The notes under the pieces: generated by a model
The model's input: only the letters and a program-made list of their open reading frames with translations
Told to the model about the DNA's origin: nothing
Database searches by the model: none
Program-made: the position numbers and the translations under genes
Assembly: GCF_000379185.1 (NCBI RefSeq)
Contig: NZ_KB900704.1
Coordinates: forward strand, 147,118 to 211,117
DNA from: Capnocytophaga cynodegmi DSM 19736
GTDB lineage: Bacteria; Bacteroidota; Bacteroidia; Flavobacteriales; Flavobacteriaceae
Direction of reading: 5' to 3'
DNA length: 64,000 nt
Shown: positions 8,438 to 17,959 of the stretch, one piece after another
How positions within the stretch are numbered: the first letter of the stretch is position 1
Layout of the letters: each line of letters opens with the position of its first letter

Positions 8438-10877
8438 TTAAAAATTATAATTGAATCCTACAACTATGTTACGTCCCATTCCTGGAATATAATTTGTAAA
8501 ACTATCAATGGTTGCCCCCTGTGCCTTCATTGGTGGTGGAACTACGATTTTGTCTCTTACAAGATAACTTGAAGCATATATTTTGTCAGCAAGATTGCGT
8601 GCATCTACGAAAATTCCCCATTTATGACGTTGAAATCCTATTCTGGCATTGATGAGTGTGAAAGGGTCTTGATGTAATTCATTCATATGATTGGTATATG
8701 TTTTCTCCAAAGATGACTCGGTGTTGATATTTAATAAAATACCTGAAGAGTGTTTATATTCCATTTTTCCAATGAGATAGTGACGCGGAATTCCAGCAAT
8801 TTGTTTGTCTTTATACAATCCTTCTTTGAAATAGAAATTACTGAAGTTATAGGTAGCTCCTACTTGCAAATAATCTTTATTTTCTACTATTCCATTCCAA
8901 ATATGGGATGTAAATCCTATTTCCGCTCCTTGGTGAATGGTTTTTGAAGGCGAATTGATGGTATTGCCACTTATTCCAACAAGGTCTGTAATGGTTAAAA
9001 GCTCACCTTTTATCCAAGAGTGATACAACGAAATATTCCATTGTAAACGATTCCCTATCTGACCTCTTGAGCCAATTTCTATGATTGAAGCTGTTTGTTC
9101 GGATAAATCAGAACTTTCTATTTTAGTGGGACTTGAGTTAATACTTCCTCCCGAAAGATTTATCAATTCTAAAAAAGTAGGTGGCTCGTAACTTCTGCTG
9201 AAATTCGCATAGGTTTGTACTGTTTTGGAAAGAGAAAATACTAATCCTATTTTGGGATTTAAACCAAAGAAATTGTGTTGCTTGTCAATAGCTTTGGAAG
9301 GGTTCATCGTCATTTTATTTGTCTGAAAACTGAATGAGGGACGCTGATTAGGATTGTCTTTCCTGTCTGTAATTTTTCTCAAATCCCAACTTGTTTGTAA
9401 AGATGCCACTAAATCTAATTCAGAAGTCAAAGAATATACCTCATTGAAATACAGAGTTTTGTTAAATGCCTCCAAATCATTATTAGCAAATATGATTGAC
9501 TTGCTTCCCAATCTGTTTATAAAATAAGTTTGATTGGTTTTTCCATAATGAAGGCTTCCTCCAATTGAAAAATAATTTTTATTGGATTTATGCTCAAACA
9601 CGATATTTCCTCCAAAATCATTATTGAAATTCTGACGAATATTTCCCGAGATTGGAAACGTGAATACATCATCTGTATACTGATAATACACTACCGAATG
9701 AAATGAAGCCTTGTCACCTACCTTAAGAGTATTTTTGTTCCCTATACGGAAGATTTCACTTGCACGATTAGGCTTGTCTCTCAACACATTAGGACCCAAA
9801 TTCTTAGGAGTTGGCTTCCCATTAACTTGTTTAGGGTCAGCATACATTTGAGCTTTGGTAATAGGACCTGACACATCAAATGCCAAATTTGTGTAATTTG
9901 CTAAAATACGGGCTTCAAAATTATCAGAAAACCGATACCCCATATTGAGCAATGCATTATATCTCTTAGAACTATTGTATGTTCTAAATCCGTTGCTTTG
10001 ATTGTAACTTGTTGATACAAAAATATCTTTGTTTCCTACATTTAGCCCTGAGGAAAGACTAGAGTTAAAATATTCAAAACTGCCTTTTTCTAATTTAACA
10101 GCAAAAGGCGATGCGTTGAATCCATTTTTGGTTACAAAATTTATCGCTCCCCCCCAAAGTAGCGCTCCCGTATTGCAAGGCGTTTGCTCCTTTATAAACT
10201 TCCACCAAATGAGATGCTTGCGGTTCCAGCACCCCTATGATGTAGGATCCATCTGCAAAATTAATCGGAATTCCATCTTGTAGTAAAGCAACTCCTCTTG
10301 ATTGCGGATTACTTTGAATTCCAGAGCCACGAATATTCAAACGAGGTTGGTCATTTCCTCCAAAAAACTCCTGAATTATCACACCAGGCTCGTTTCCTAT
10401 GGCGTCTTTAAGTGTTTGAGAACGTTGTGTTTTCAAGGCTGACAAGTCGGTAAGAATAACTCCTCCAGGAATACGATTTAAATTCTTTTGAATTGCTGAT
10501 TTGGAATTAGTTACTAAGCTGGGATTATCCGTAACCACAACCTCTTGTAATTCAATCTCATTTCTGAAAAGAATAGCATCCAAATAGGTTACCCTATTTT
10601 CGTTACTTGAGGCAGATACTTCCACTGTTTTCTCTACAAATCCCATTTTGTAAATTCGTAAAGTTACTTTTGGGACGGGTACAGCAAGATTGTAGAATCC
10701 CTTCTCATTGGTGATAGCTCTAATTTTTCCATTTCCTTTTACTTCAACAATGACATCAGTAATAATATTTCTGTTTTCATCCGTGATTTTCCCTTTTATC
10801 TTATACGGGAAATTCTGTGCTTGCAATGTTGCAGTTCCTAACAATATTAATAGGTATCTGCCTAAAACTTTTACCAT
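8438..10877 (-). pseudogene. TonB-dependent receptor with CarboxypepD_reg-like domain, interrupted by a +1 frameshift in a G7 tract
   Basis: The 5' part (10877 to about 10150) has a signal peptide, a carboxypeptidase-like regulatory domain (about 25-105) and a plug domain (from about 150, LNIRGSGIQSNPQSRGVALL, cut here). It breaks after QYGSATLGG. The 3' part (to 8438) is the beta-barrel, ending in VGFNYNF. On the coding strand the break sits in seven Gs (10149-10155). With six Gs the frame reads GGAINFVTKNG and joins the barrel without further stops, giving about 812 residues. It is therefore a recent frameshift, an on/off contingency tract or a read error. Substrate unknown; a siderophore or metal complex is likely. 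Confidence 0.85.
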
Positions 10878-10908
10878 AATGCTTAATTTTATTTAGAATA
10901 ATTAAATG

Positions 10909-10940
10909 CAAATGTAATGATTTGAAGTGAAGACAGCAAG
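10909..10940 (-). promoter_or_regulatory. Promoter of the TonB receptor/cytochrome unit
   Basis: On the minus strand TACATTTG (10916-10909) with CTTG about 20 bases upstream (10940-10937). The transcription start would be about 25 bases before the ATG. Confidence 0.5.
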
Positions 10941-11098
10941 AAAATAAAAGACTTTTTTGTGTTTTATTTTCAAATATAATTCATATTATTCAAAATAAAT
11001 GTATTATATATTTTTAGAATATACTCTGTAATACCAAAAATCATATTTTGGAACTGTAATTAATAAGTTTAAGAATGAAATAAATAGAATTCCTCTTA

Positions 11099-11881
11099 TC
11101 AAAAATCTTTTCTCTTTGCTTTGCGATTGATGAAAAATAACAGCCCCATAATCCAAGTCAAAAGCATTGCCATTGAAGCCCAAAGCCCTAGTTTTGAACC
11201 GAAAAAACTCTTGAAAATAGCCCCCGTATAACCCATAAGTGCCGAAATATCTAACTTTAAAAGAATCAGTATTCTTGATAAATCAATCGGGTTGAAGAAT
11301 GTAGCTATTAGCGAATATCTTTCAAGTGGATATTCCTGAAAAATAAGCAACGAAATCAGGAAAATACCGTCGTAAATCACCGCCATAAAAAGCCATAAAA
11401 GAATCGAGAAACTAAATCCTTTTATTTTATTTTCATTGTGCAGAGCTATTAAATATGAAAAACCAGCGAAGATAAAATTTAGGAAAATCCCCGTTATTAT
11501 CAGCATTAAAAAATTAAATATCTCTCCAGAAAGCAAAACTCCGTATAACAAAAACGGTATTCCCATTCCGAAAAGCAAACTAAGACTTAAAGACAATGCA
11601 ATCCCAATATATTGTCCTATGAAAAGCGTGGTTCGCCTTAGTGGTTGTGCCAATAAAAGCTCAATGAACTCTCGTGAATTATAGTAGTACATCACCCCGA
11701 ATATCGTAGCAATAAGCGGAATGAGAATAGTTACAATATTCATAAAAGTAATGATAGATTTGGCAACATCATTACTTAAAAAAAGTAAAATGCTACTAAG
11801 TAAAAGATAAAATCCCAAATAAAAATACGACCAACTGCTGCGCATTAGGTCAAAAAATGTATATCGAATAATCTTAATCAT
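11099..11881 (-). CDS. nosY: NosY, ABC transporter permease for nitrous oxide reductase maturation
   Basis: 260 residues with about six membrane segments (for example 17-37, 41-63, 95-120, 125-150, 170-200 and 235-255). NosY is the membrane part of the NosDFY complex that drives assembly of the CuZ site of NosZ. It overlaps the end of nosF by 8 bases, indicating coupled translation. It is the last gene of the operon. The length matches known NosY proteins (about 260-275). The identification rests on gene order as well as the ABC-2-like fold. Confidence 0.88.
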   Translation of the reverse strand: MIKIIRYTFFDLMRSSWSYFYLGFYLLLSSILLFLSNDVAKSIITFMNIVTILIPLIATIFGVMYYYNSREFIELLLAQPLRRTTLFIGQYIGIALSLSLSLLFGMGIPFLLYGVLLSGEIFNFLMLIITGIFLNFIFAGFSYLIALHNENKIKGFSFSILLWLFMAVIYDGIFLISLLIFQEYPLERYSLIATFFNPIDLSRILILLKLDISALMGYTGAIFKSFFGSKLGLWASMAMLLTWIMGLLFFINRKAKRKDF

Positions 11882-12584
11882 ACGCTTGTTCTTTAAGTAA
11901 TTGAGCTATGGCTTCCTGAAAATCTGTTTTTTGGGTTTTGTTGATGAGTTCGGTAATTGTTCCTCTGAAATAAATATTTCCTTCAAGAATAAAAAGTACC
12001 TCATCGGAAAGTTCTTCTATGAAACTCAAAATGTGTGAAGTCATCAAAATGGTTTTGCCTTTCTGCTTTTCTTTTATAATCAATTTTTTGAGTTCCAGCG
12101 TGGCGATGGGGTCTAATCCAGAAGTAGGTTCGTCAAGTACAATACACGGAGTATCAGCCATAAAGGTAAGCACGATGTTTACCTTCTGTTTTGTTCCGCC
12201 GGAGAGATTTCCCAACTTCTTTTCCAGATGTTTTTCCAAATTGAACACCTCGATCAACTCTTTATCGTTGCAATTTTCGCCCTTTAGTTGCTTGATGAGT
12301 TTAATGAGTTCTTTAACTTTCAGATTATTTGGAAAGTTCGCAATTTGAGGAAGATACGCAATTTGTTGGTGATAATCCCACTTATTTTTTATGGTTTTTC
12401 CTTGAAATTTAATATCGCCATCGGTGGGGATTACCATTCCGAGGAGACTTTTTATCAAAGTTGTTTTCCCTGAACCATTCGGACCTAATATGGCAAAGAT
12501 TCCGTTGCCTTCTATGGCGAAATCAATGCCTTTTAGTACGTGCAATTTGTCAAATTTTTTATGTACGTTGCTAAATTCTATCAT
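11874..12584 (-). CDS. nosF: NosF, ABC transporter ATPase for nitrous oxide reductase maturation
   Basis: Cytoplasmic ATPase of NosDFY. Visible motifs are Walker A GPNGSGKTT (about 34-42), signature LSGGTKQK (about 128), Walker B CIVLDEPTSGLDP (about 151) and a switch histidine in MTSHI. 236 residues is a bare ABC ATPase. It is 14 bases downstream of nosD and overlaps nosY. With NosY it couples ATP hydrolysis to delivery of sulfur or copper for CuZ in the periplasm. Confidence 0.92.
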   Translation of the reverse strand: MIEFSNVHKKFDKLHVLKGIDFAIEGNGIFAILGPNGSGKTTLIKSLLGMVIPTDGDIKFQGKTIKNKWDYHQQIAYLPQIANFPNNLKVKELIKLIKQLKGENCNDKELIEVFNLEKHLEKKLGNLSGGTKQKVNIVLTFMADTPCIVLDEPTSGLDPIATLELKKLIIKEKQKGKTILMTSHILSFIEELSDEVLFILEGNIYFRGTITELINKTQKTDFQEAIAQLLKEQAYD

Positions 12585-12598
12585 AGTATATATTCACT

Positions 12599-13843
12599 TT
12601 ATTTCTTGATTGGATATGGACGCATCAAAGGCGACGGATCTATTAAGTTTTCGGGGGTGAAAGACGGAGCTACTTTTTCCGAAAAGTTGATAATATCAAT
12701 AAAAAGACTTCGTAGTAACACAACACTTTCGGGAGTTTTGTTAGCAATGTACGAAAACAGTTTCACAGGGCGGAAAGGCACATCTCCAATGCCGTTTTTA
12801 TCCAAATCGTAGCCCGTATAATCGCTCCAATAATTATTTTCAAATTTGTTATCGTGAACTTTATTGCTGTACGAAACATCAAAAGTATTATTTTCAAAAT
12901 TATTATGGAAAAAATTGTTCGTATAACACGCCCCACGTATGCGGATTCCCCATCCGTTTTCTGAAAATGTGTTTTCTTCGTAATCAATTCTTGTACAGCC
13001 TTCTCCATTAATGCCAATCGTATTCTGATGAAAGATATTTCCGATGATTTTTGAGTCATAAATTTCTTTCAGAAGCAATCCGTAAGAAGTTTTTCCCCAG
13101 TTTTTTTGGAAAATATTTTCCTTCATTTCAATGAACTTGGAAAACATTACTGCAACTCCTGCTCCGTTGGCACGAAATTCATTTTTGTAGTACGTATTAT
13201 TGTTAGAAAACATAAAATGTAAGCCATAGCGAAGATTGTTATAACTTTTATTGCCTTTGATGGTAGATTCAGATACAAATTCAAAATAAATACCGTCACG
13301 CGACTTTGATACATCATTATTTTCAATGGTTACACGATTGCAGTACCATAAGTGAATAGCATTTCCGGAATTGTACTCCTCTTTTGCTCGTCCAACGACT
13401 TGATTTTGCCTTACAATGCCATCGTTAGACTTTTCTAAGAATATTCCATAGTAAATATCCTCAAAACTATTGTCTTCAATAATGAAATTATTACTTTTTA
13501 CAAGTCTAATTGCTGCAAAATCCTTCGTGAAACTTTCTCCAACACCTTTAAAATGAAATCCTTTTATGACAATGTCAGAAGTTTTGGCAACAAGTATTTC
13601 TCCTTTTCGCTCTCCGTCAATAATTGGGCGATTTTTTCCTAAAATAACCAGCGGCTTATCAATGGTTAAATCGTGTACTTTATAAGTTCCCTTTTCAACA
13701 AGAATAGTGTCATTGGGCTGAGCCATTTCAACAGCTTGTTTTAAGGTTTTTACTTGACAATTTTGGCAAACGGTAATCGTGTTTGCTTTGACAAAAAAGC
13801 CAATTAACAGAAAGTGATATAAAAGTAATTTTTTTAGCATCAA
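12599..13843 (-). CDS. nosD: NosD, periplasmic parallel beta-helix protein for CuZ assembly
   Basis: Signal peptide (MMLKKLLLYHFLLIGFFVKA), then a Cys pair (CQNCQ), then a right-handed beta-helix made of repeated N-rich turns (IIEDNSFEDI, VTIENNDVSK, STIKGNKSYNN, SKIIGNIFHQN) over about residues 70-330. 414 residues is normal for NosD, which binds NosZ and the Cu chaperone NosL. ATG 13843 or the next ATG three bases on could be the start. A 430-base non-coding gap separates it from nosL upstream. Confidence 0.93.
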   Translation of the reverse strand: MMLKKLLLYHFLLIGFFVKANTITVCQNCQVKTLKQAVEMAQPNDTILVEKGTYKVHDLTIDKPLVILGKNRPIIDGERKGEILVAKTSDIVIKGFHFKGVGESFTKDFAAIRLVKSNNFIIEDNSFEDIYYGIFLEKSNDGIVRQNQVVGRAKEEYNSGNAIHLWYCNRVTIENNDVSKSRDGIYFEFVSESTIKGNKSYNNLRYGLHFMFSNNNTYYKNEFRANGAGVAVMFSKFIEMKENIFQKNWGKTSYGLLLKEIYDSKIIGNIFHQNTIGINGEGCTRIDYEENTFSENGWGIRIRGACYTNNFFHNNFENNTFDVSYSNKVHDNKFENNYWSDYTGYDLDKNGIGDVPFRPVKLFSYIANKTPESVVLLRSLFIDIINFSEKVAPSFTPENLIDPSPLMRPYPIKK

Positions 13844-14023
13844 AAAAAGTGTTTTTTAATATGATTTTTCAGTAAAAAATATCGCAATGAAGGTGATTTG
13901 GTTTCTGATTTCTCTGTTTGATATTAAAATTTGAAAATTGTACGAGAAATTCCATACTTTTGAAATGTCATTTTTCGGTACAAACAGAAAATATTTCTTA
14001 TTTTGGACTTATATTTCATTTTG

Positions 14024-14215
14024 TACAGAAAATTTTTCTAATTCCCCCACTTTTTTTAGTTATTTAATACTGTGACTTTATTATTTCCCCATCGGATTTA
14101 CATTTTCCACTGCCGGATTTATATTTTCCCCGGAGCAACTTGCTTATTTTAGGCACAAAGTTAGCCATTCCCCCGAAAGGATTGGCTATTTTGTAGTAAA
14201 GTTTTCGTATTTTGG
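14024..14215. repeat. Nine degenerate tandem units of 21-22 bp
   Basis: Fills most of the nosD-nosL gap (13844-14273), which has no gene. Unit bounds are 14024, 14045, 14066, 14087, 14108, 14129, 14151, 14172 and 14194. Most units carry a C-run (CCCC) and end in ATTTT or TATTTTG; two adjacent units differ at few positions (CGGATTTACATTTTC and CGGATTTATATTTTC). The 21-22 bp period equals two helical turns. It lies inside the nos transcription unit. Function unknown; a similar array lies at 61479-61669. Confidence 0.65.
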
Positions 14216-14273
14216 AGAGAAAGAAACCCTTTTGAAGAAAATTATTGAGTTTTTTTAGTCAAAACTGACTTAT

Positions 14274-14711
14274 TTATTCCGACTCTTCTTCCAAAAAATA
14301 TTGCTTGATGGCTTCCCAATCGTATAATTTTCCGTCTTTTTCTTTGTGCATTTTCTCTGCATCGGCTTTATTTTCAAAAGCAGAAAGAAACGCTCCCATT
14401 GGGCTTGGAAGATTTTCAGAAATTAAAAAAGTAGCCTTTGTTGCATCGACCAACTTATCTTGTGACATATAATCACAAGCCAAATAAAGTGCTACATCTT
14501 CCTTTTGGTCACGAAGCATACACTCTATGGCATCATAACGATAAGCTTTGCCTTTATTGGTTACCACTTCGGCAGCAAATTGCTTATCCACAATGGTCAT
14601 TTGGCAGTAATCACACAAATGGCTTCCGTAATCGATGGGTTGTGCTTTGGGTTTACAGCTAATTACACTTGTTACTATTCCGATGAAAATAATTATTCTT
14701 GATATGTTCAT
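14274..14711 (-). CDS. nosL: NosL, copper chaperone lipoprotein
   Basis: Lipoprotein (lipobox ending in Cys19) whose mature part carries the NosL copper motif Cys33-Asp-Tyr-Cys36-Gln-Met38, followed by the conserved Phe-Ala-x-Glu and Tyr-Asp-x-x-Glu-Cys stretch. NosL delivers Cu(I) to NosD/NosZ for the CuZ centre. 145 residues is standard. It lies between the membrane protein gene and nosD; an intercistronic hairpin precedes it. Confidence 0.95.
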   Translation of the reverse strand: MNISRIIIFIGIVTSVISCKPKAQPIDYGSHLCDYCQMTIVDKQFAAEVVTNKGKAYRYDAIECMLRDQKEDVALYLACDYMSQDKLVDATKATFLISENLPSPMGAFLSAFENKADAEKMHKEKDGKLYDWEAIKQYFLEEESE

Positions 14712-14737
14712 ATTTTTAGTATTTTATTTATAAAGAA

Positions 14738-14786
14738 AATAAGTGTTGCCAATTATAGGATTATCATCAAATCAACAACACTTATT
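14738..14786 (-). terminator. Intercistronic hairpin before nosL
   Basis: Perfect 11-bp repeat AATAAGTGTTG (14738-14748) and CAACACTTATT (14776-14786). On the minus strand it is followed by TTTTCTTT. It is probably a leaky terminator or RNA-processing site that lowers expression of the distal nos genes. Confidence 0.6.
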
Positions 14787-14794
14787 ATAAAACT

Positions 14795-15376
14795 TTAAGA
14801 GATGTTCTTACGCCTGTAAACTATCATAAACGCCACGAAGGCTATAATACTTGCCAAAATCATTGCGTAAGTTCCCATATCGGGATATGATTTTGCAAGG
14901 AAATTCAATAATTGTTTCTCTCCCAAAAGCGGTGGTTGATAACTCATTCCGGGTATTTTAATTTGTGCCGTAGGGTTTAAATTATGACCATAATCGTATT
15001 CCCACAAGTAGAAGTCGTATATACCTAATGCTCCTAACACCATAAGCAGTAGGCTCCACACTAAATAAAGAATTTTCTTTCCTATAATGGCAAAAACAAC
15101 CCCTAAAATTGTCAATCCGATGATTATATATGGAAAGTAAGTCAATTCAGGAATACTTTCGGGAGTTATGGCTTTCATCCCAATGTAGTGATTTAGGATA
15201 TTTACATTTTGAAGTGTGAATTCGTCACTTCCTGTTATTTTGTTAATCCAAATATACATTTTTATCCCTTCAGGATACTGCGGAGCCTCCAATGTAATAT
15301 TCCAAATAGGAAATGCAAAAAGTAAAAGCATTAACATTGAGGCAATAAACATCAATATGCGCGATAGATTTTTCAT
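14795..15376 (-). CDS. Membrane protein of the nos operon, function unknown
   Basis: 193 residues with about four membrane segments (7-27, 86-105, 108-128, 168-188). A periplasmic stretch contains GMKAITPESIPEL and a conserved-looking Pro-rich part (KIPGMSYQPPLLG). Genes for such proteins sit between nosZ and nosL in Bacteroidota clade II nos clusters. No catalytic or metal motif is evident. Possible roles are quinol or electron supply or NosZ assembly; this is inference from position. Confidence 0.8.
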   Translation of the reverse strand: MKNLSRILMFIASMLMLLLFAFPIWNITLEAPQYPEGIKMYIWINKITGSDEFTLQNVNILNHYIGMKAITPESIPELTYFPYIIIGLTILGVVFAIIGKKILYLVWSLLLMVLGALGIYDFYLWEYDYGHNLNPTAQIKIPGMSYQPPLLGEKQLLNFLAKSYPDMGTYAMILASIIAFVAFMIVYRRKNIS

Positions 15377-15393
15377 AACAACTGTTTTTAAAT

Positions 15394-15425
15394 AAAGTAA
15401 GTACGCATTTTCACGTACTTACTTT
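15394..15425 (-). terminator. Hairpin directly after nosZ
   Basis: Perfect 12-bp repeat AAAGTAAGTACG (15394-15405) and CGTACTTACTTT (15414-15425), followed on the minus strand by TTTATTT. It ends or attenuates the nosZ message inside the operon. Confidence 0.7.
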
Positions 15426-15437
15426 ACGGATTTTGTT

Positions 15438-17393
15438 TTATTCTTCACCTAAGCTCCATTTGAGTTCAACATTCGCATTTTTGTCTGAAACACGAATGTA
15501 TCCTTGCATTTCTTGGTGCAAAGCCGAACAGAAGTCTGTACAATAAAACGGATAAATTCCCGCTTTCAGAGGCTCCCAATAAAGAGTTTCTGTTTGTCCC
15601 GGCATAATGAGCAACTCGGCATTTCGTGCACCCAATACTGAGAATCCGTGAGGAATATCCCAATCTTGCTCTAAGTTGGTTACGTGGAAGTAAACCTTGT
15701 CACCTACTTTAATTCCTTCAATATTATCAGGAGAGAAGTGGCTACGAATCATTCCCATATACACGTGAACGATGTTTCCTTCACGAACTACTTTTGCCTC
15801 TGCGTCGCTTCTTACAACGTACGGGTGTTTATTATCTTTAAGCGGATAATATTTCACAGATTTAGGAGCTATTTTGTCAGCGTGAATACCTTGTGCATAG
15901 TGAGGCTCACCGATGGTTGGGAAATCCAACAAAAGTTGCATTTTATCTCCTGAAATATCAAATAATTGTGCAGATTGTGTAAGTTCTGGACCTGTTGGTA
16001 AGTATCTATCTTTAGTGATTTTGTTCATTACCAAAAGATATTTTCCGTCTGGTTTTTTGGAGTCTCCTCCTGGAATCATTAAGTGTCCTGGTGAGTAGTA
16101 AACGGGCTGTCTGTCCACAATTTCCCACGTACCAACTTTCCATTTGATAACTTCAGAAGAAATGAAAAGTGTAGTGTAAGCAAAACCTTTGTCATCAAAC
16201 TCTGTGTGGAGAGGTCCAAGTCCTGCTTCTTTCACGATTCCTCCAACAACTTCGTCCATTTTCAAGATTGGCATTCCGTAGGCTTCTCCTTCAAATTTTT
16301 TCTCTTCGATGGCTTTCAAAACTTTTGTAAAGGAATGAACGGTTAGGTCTGCCGAAAGTTTTCCATTCCCGATGATGTATTCACCCGTTGGGTCAACATC
16401 TACTCCGTGAGGTGATTTTGGTGTTGGTAATAAATAAACCAATCCGGGGCATTCTTCAGGCGATAAAACTTTCACTTTGTTTTGTTTGGTAGAAGTCGCT
16501 ATGTGTGTATGTTCATCGTAAATGTTGTGCATATAGTTTGCATCTACTTCCTTGAATTTACCTTCTTTGATGAATTCTTCTGCTTTTTTCCAATTTATGG
16601 CAGCGATGAAGTCTTTATCATTTTGAGAAGCTTCTACTTCCAAAAGTGTGTTAGCTTCTTCAGTATTGTATGTCGTGAAGAACGTCCAACCGTGAGAGGC
16701 TCCCTTACCAGAATGCGCTAAATCGTAATTAAATCCAGGCATTAATACTTGAAATTCAATATTCATTCGCCCAGTTTCAGGATTAACTTTGATGAATGAA
16801 AGTACCCCTTTAAATTTTCCCTTGTACTGATTGATAGCTACATCTTCCTGCGGATAAGGCACTGCAAAACGAGTTCCCGCTACCACATATTCAGTATTTT
16901 CTGTAGTGAAAGGTGAACTATGGTTTCCAGCACTATTTGGAATTTCGATAATTTCAGCAGTTTCAAAAGTAGATAAATCAATACGTGCAATACGCGGTGT
17001 ATTATTTCCATTGATGAATAACCAACGTCCGTCTGTTTCTCCTTTTGTTTGAGAAAGTTCAGGGTGGTGCGAGTCGTCCCAAGGAATGAAACCGTGTGTG
17101 GTTTCCAACATTGGTTTTGTTTCCTCGTTGTAGCCGTATCCTTTTTCAGGGTCCTGAGAAAATACGGGAATCACTTTAAGCAAACGCCCGGAAGGCAAAC
17201 CGTAAACGCTCACCTGTCCGCTAAATCCACCCGATAGAAAAGCATAAAACTCGTCGTGTTCACCGGGTTTTACATATACTTTTGATGCCACATCGGTATC
17301 CAATACGCCTTGACCGTTTTTTTTGTCAGAGCCGCAAGATACTATTGCCGACAACAAAGTAACGCATCCAAAAAATTTAATTACATTTTTCAT
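15438..17393 (-). CDS. nosZ: Nitrous oxide reductase, Sec-type (clade II)
   Basis: Reduces N2O to N2 in the periplasm. The N-terminus is a Sec-type, probably lipoprotein signal (SAIVSCGSDKK) without a twin-arginine motif, which marks clade II NosZ. The seven-blade propeller carries CuZ histidines in DDSHHPE, PHGVDVD, GPLHTEF and EPHYAQGIHADK. The C-terminal cupredoxin holds the CuA ligands Cys618, Cys622, His626 and Met629 (CTDFCSALHQEM). The 651-residue length is usual. The cytochrome c gene 27 bases upstream is the likely electron donor. All maturation genes follow. Confidence 0.97.
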   Translation of the reverse strand: MKNVIKFFGCVTLLSAIVSCGSDKKNGQGVLDTDVASKVYVKPGEHDEFYAFLSGGFSGQVSVYGLPSGRLLKVIPVFSQDPEKGYGYNEETKPMLETTHGFIPWDDSHHPELSQTKGETDGRWLFINGNNTPRIARIDLSTFETAEIIEIPNSAGNHSSPFTTENTEYVVAGTRFAVPYPQEDVAINQYKGKFKGVLSFIKVNPETGRMNIEFQVLMPGFNYDLAHSGKGASHGWTFFTTYNTEEANTLLEVEASQNDKDFIAAINWKKAEEFIKEGKFKEVDANYMHNIYDEHTHIATSTKQNKVKVLSPEECPGLVYLLPTPKSPHGVDVDPTGEYIIGNGKLSADLTVHSFTKVLKAIEEKKFEGEAYGMPILKMDEVVGGIVKEAGLGPLHTEFDDKGFAYTTLFISSEVIKWKVGTWEIVDRQPVYYSPGHLMIPGGDSKKPDGKYLLVMNKITKDRYLPTGPELTQSAQLFDISGDKMQLLLDFPTIGEPHYAQGIHADKIAPKSVKYYPLKDNKHPYVVRSDAEAKVVREGNIVHVYMGMIRSHFSPDNIEGIKVGDKVYFHVTNLEQDWDIPHGFSVLGARNAELLIMPGQTETLYWEPLKAGIYPFYCTDFCSALHQEMQGYIRVSDKNANVELKWSLGEE

Positions 17394-17420
17394 ATAGAAA
17401 CTATTTAATATTATCCAAAA

Positions 17421-17924
17421 TTATTCGATGGTTCTGAAATATTCCAGAATTTCACGAGCTTGTTGCTCAGAAACATTTTGGTTTGCCATCGGAGCTCCGT
17501 TAGCCTCTTTAAGCAATTGCATTGCGATTGGGTCTTTCTGAATCATTTCTTCCGGATTCATAATCATATTCATAACCCACTCCGGCGAACGTCTTTTTAA
17601 AATGTCTTTCGGAGCCGGACCAATGAATTTTTTTGTAGGTCTATGGCAAGCCGAGCATAATGTTTTGAAATGCTCCTCCCCTTTTTTAGCCATAGCTTGG
17701 TCGATTGTTTCGCCAATGGTTACACTTTTGACTGGACCTATTCCTTTGTTTGACATAAAATCCGAAGGATTAGACGTATCCACCACCTCAGCCTTAGGAG
17801 TTTCTTTTTCCGTTACTGTTGTTTGAGGCGTACTTTCTTGTGTTTGCTGCTGATTCTGATTGTTGTTTTTACAACTTGCAAAAATGAGCAAAACTGCTGC
17901 TAATGTTGTTGTTATTCTTTTCAT
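17421..17924 (-). CDS. Monoheme cytochrome c lipoprotein, first gene of the nos operon
   Basis: Lipoprotein signal with Cys18 (IFASCKNN), a long Gln/Thr/Pro linker (19-60), then a class I cytochrome c domain with Cys90-Ser-Ala-Cys93-His94. The likely distal Met ligand is in GAPMANQ. It is probably a tethered electron carrier to NosZ. Genes of this type head clade II nos operons in Bacteroidota. Promoter and dyad upstream are described separately. Confidence 0.9.
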   Translation of the reverse strand: MKRITTTLAAVLLIFASCKNNNQNQQQTQESTPQTTVTEKETPKAEVVDTSNPSDFMSNKGIGPVKSVTIGETIDQAMAKKGEEHFKTLCSACHRPTKKFIGPAPKDILKRRSPEWVMNMIMNPEEMIQKDPIAMQLLKEANGAPMANQNVSEQQAREILEYFRTIE

Positions 17925-17959
17925 ACGAATTATTATTAGTTTGTTAGTATATTTCTTGG

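Noticed and set aside
13844-14273. A missing gene between nosD and nosL
   Set aside because: No frame with a reasonable start stays open; the stretch is taken up by the 21-22 bp repeats.
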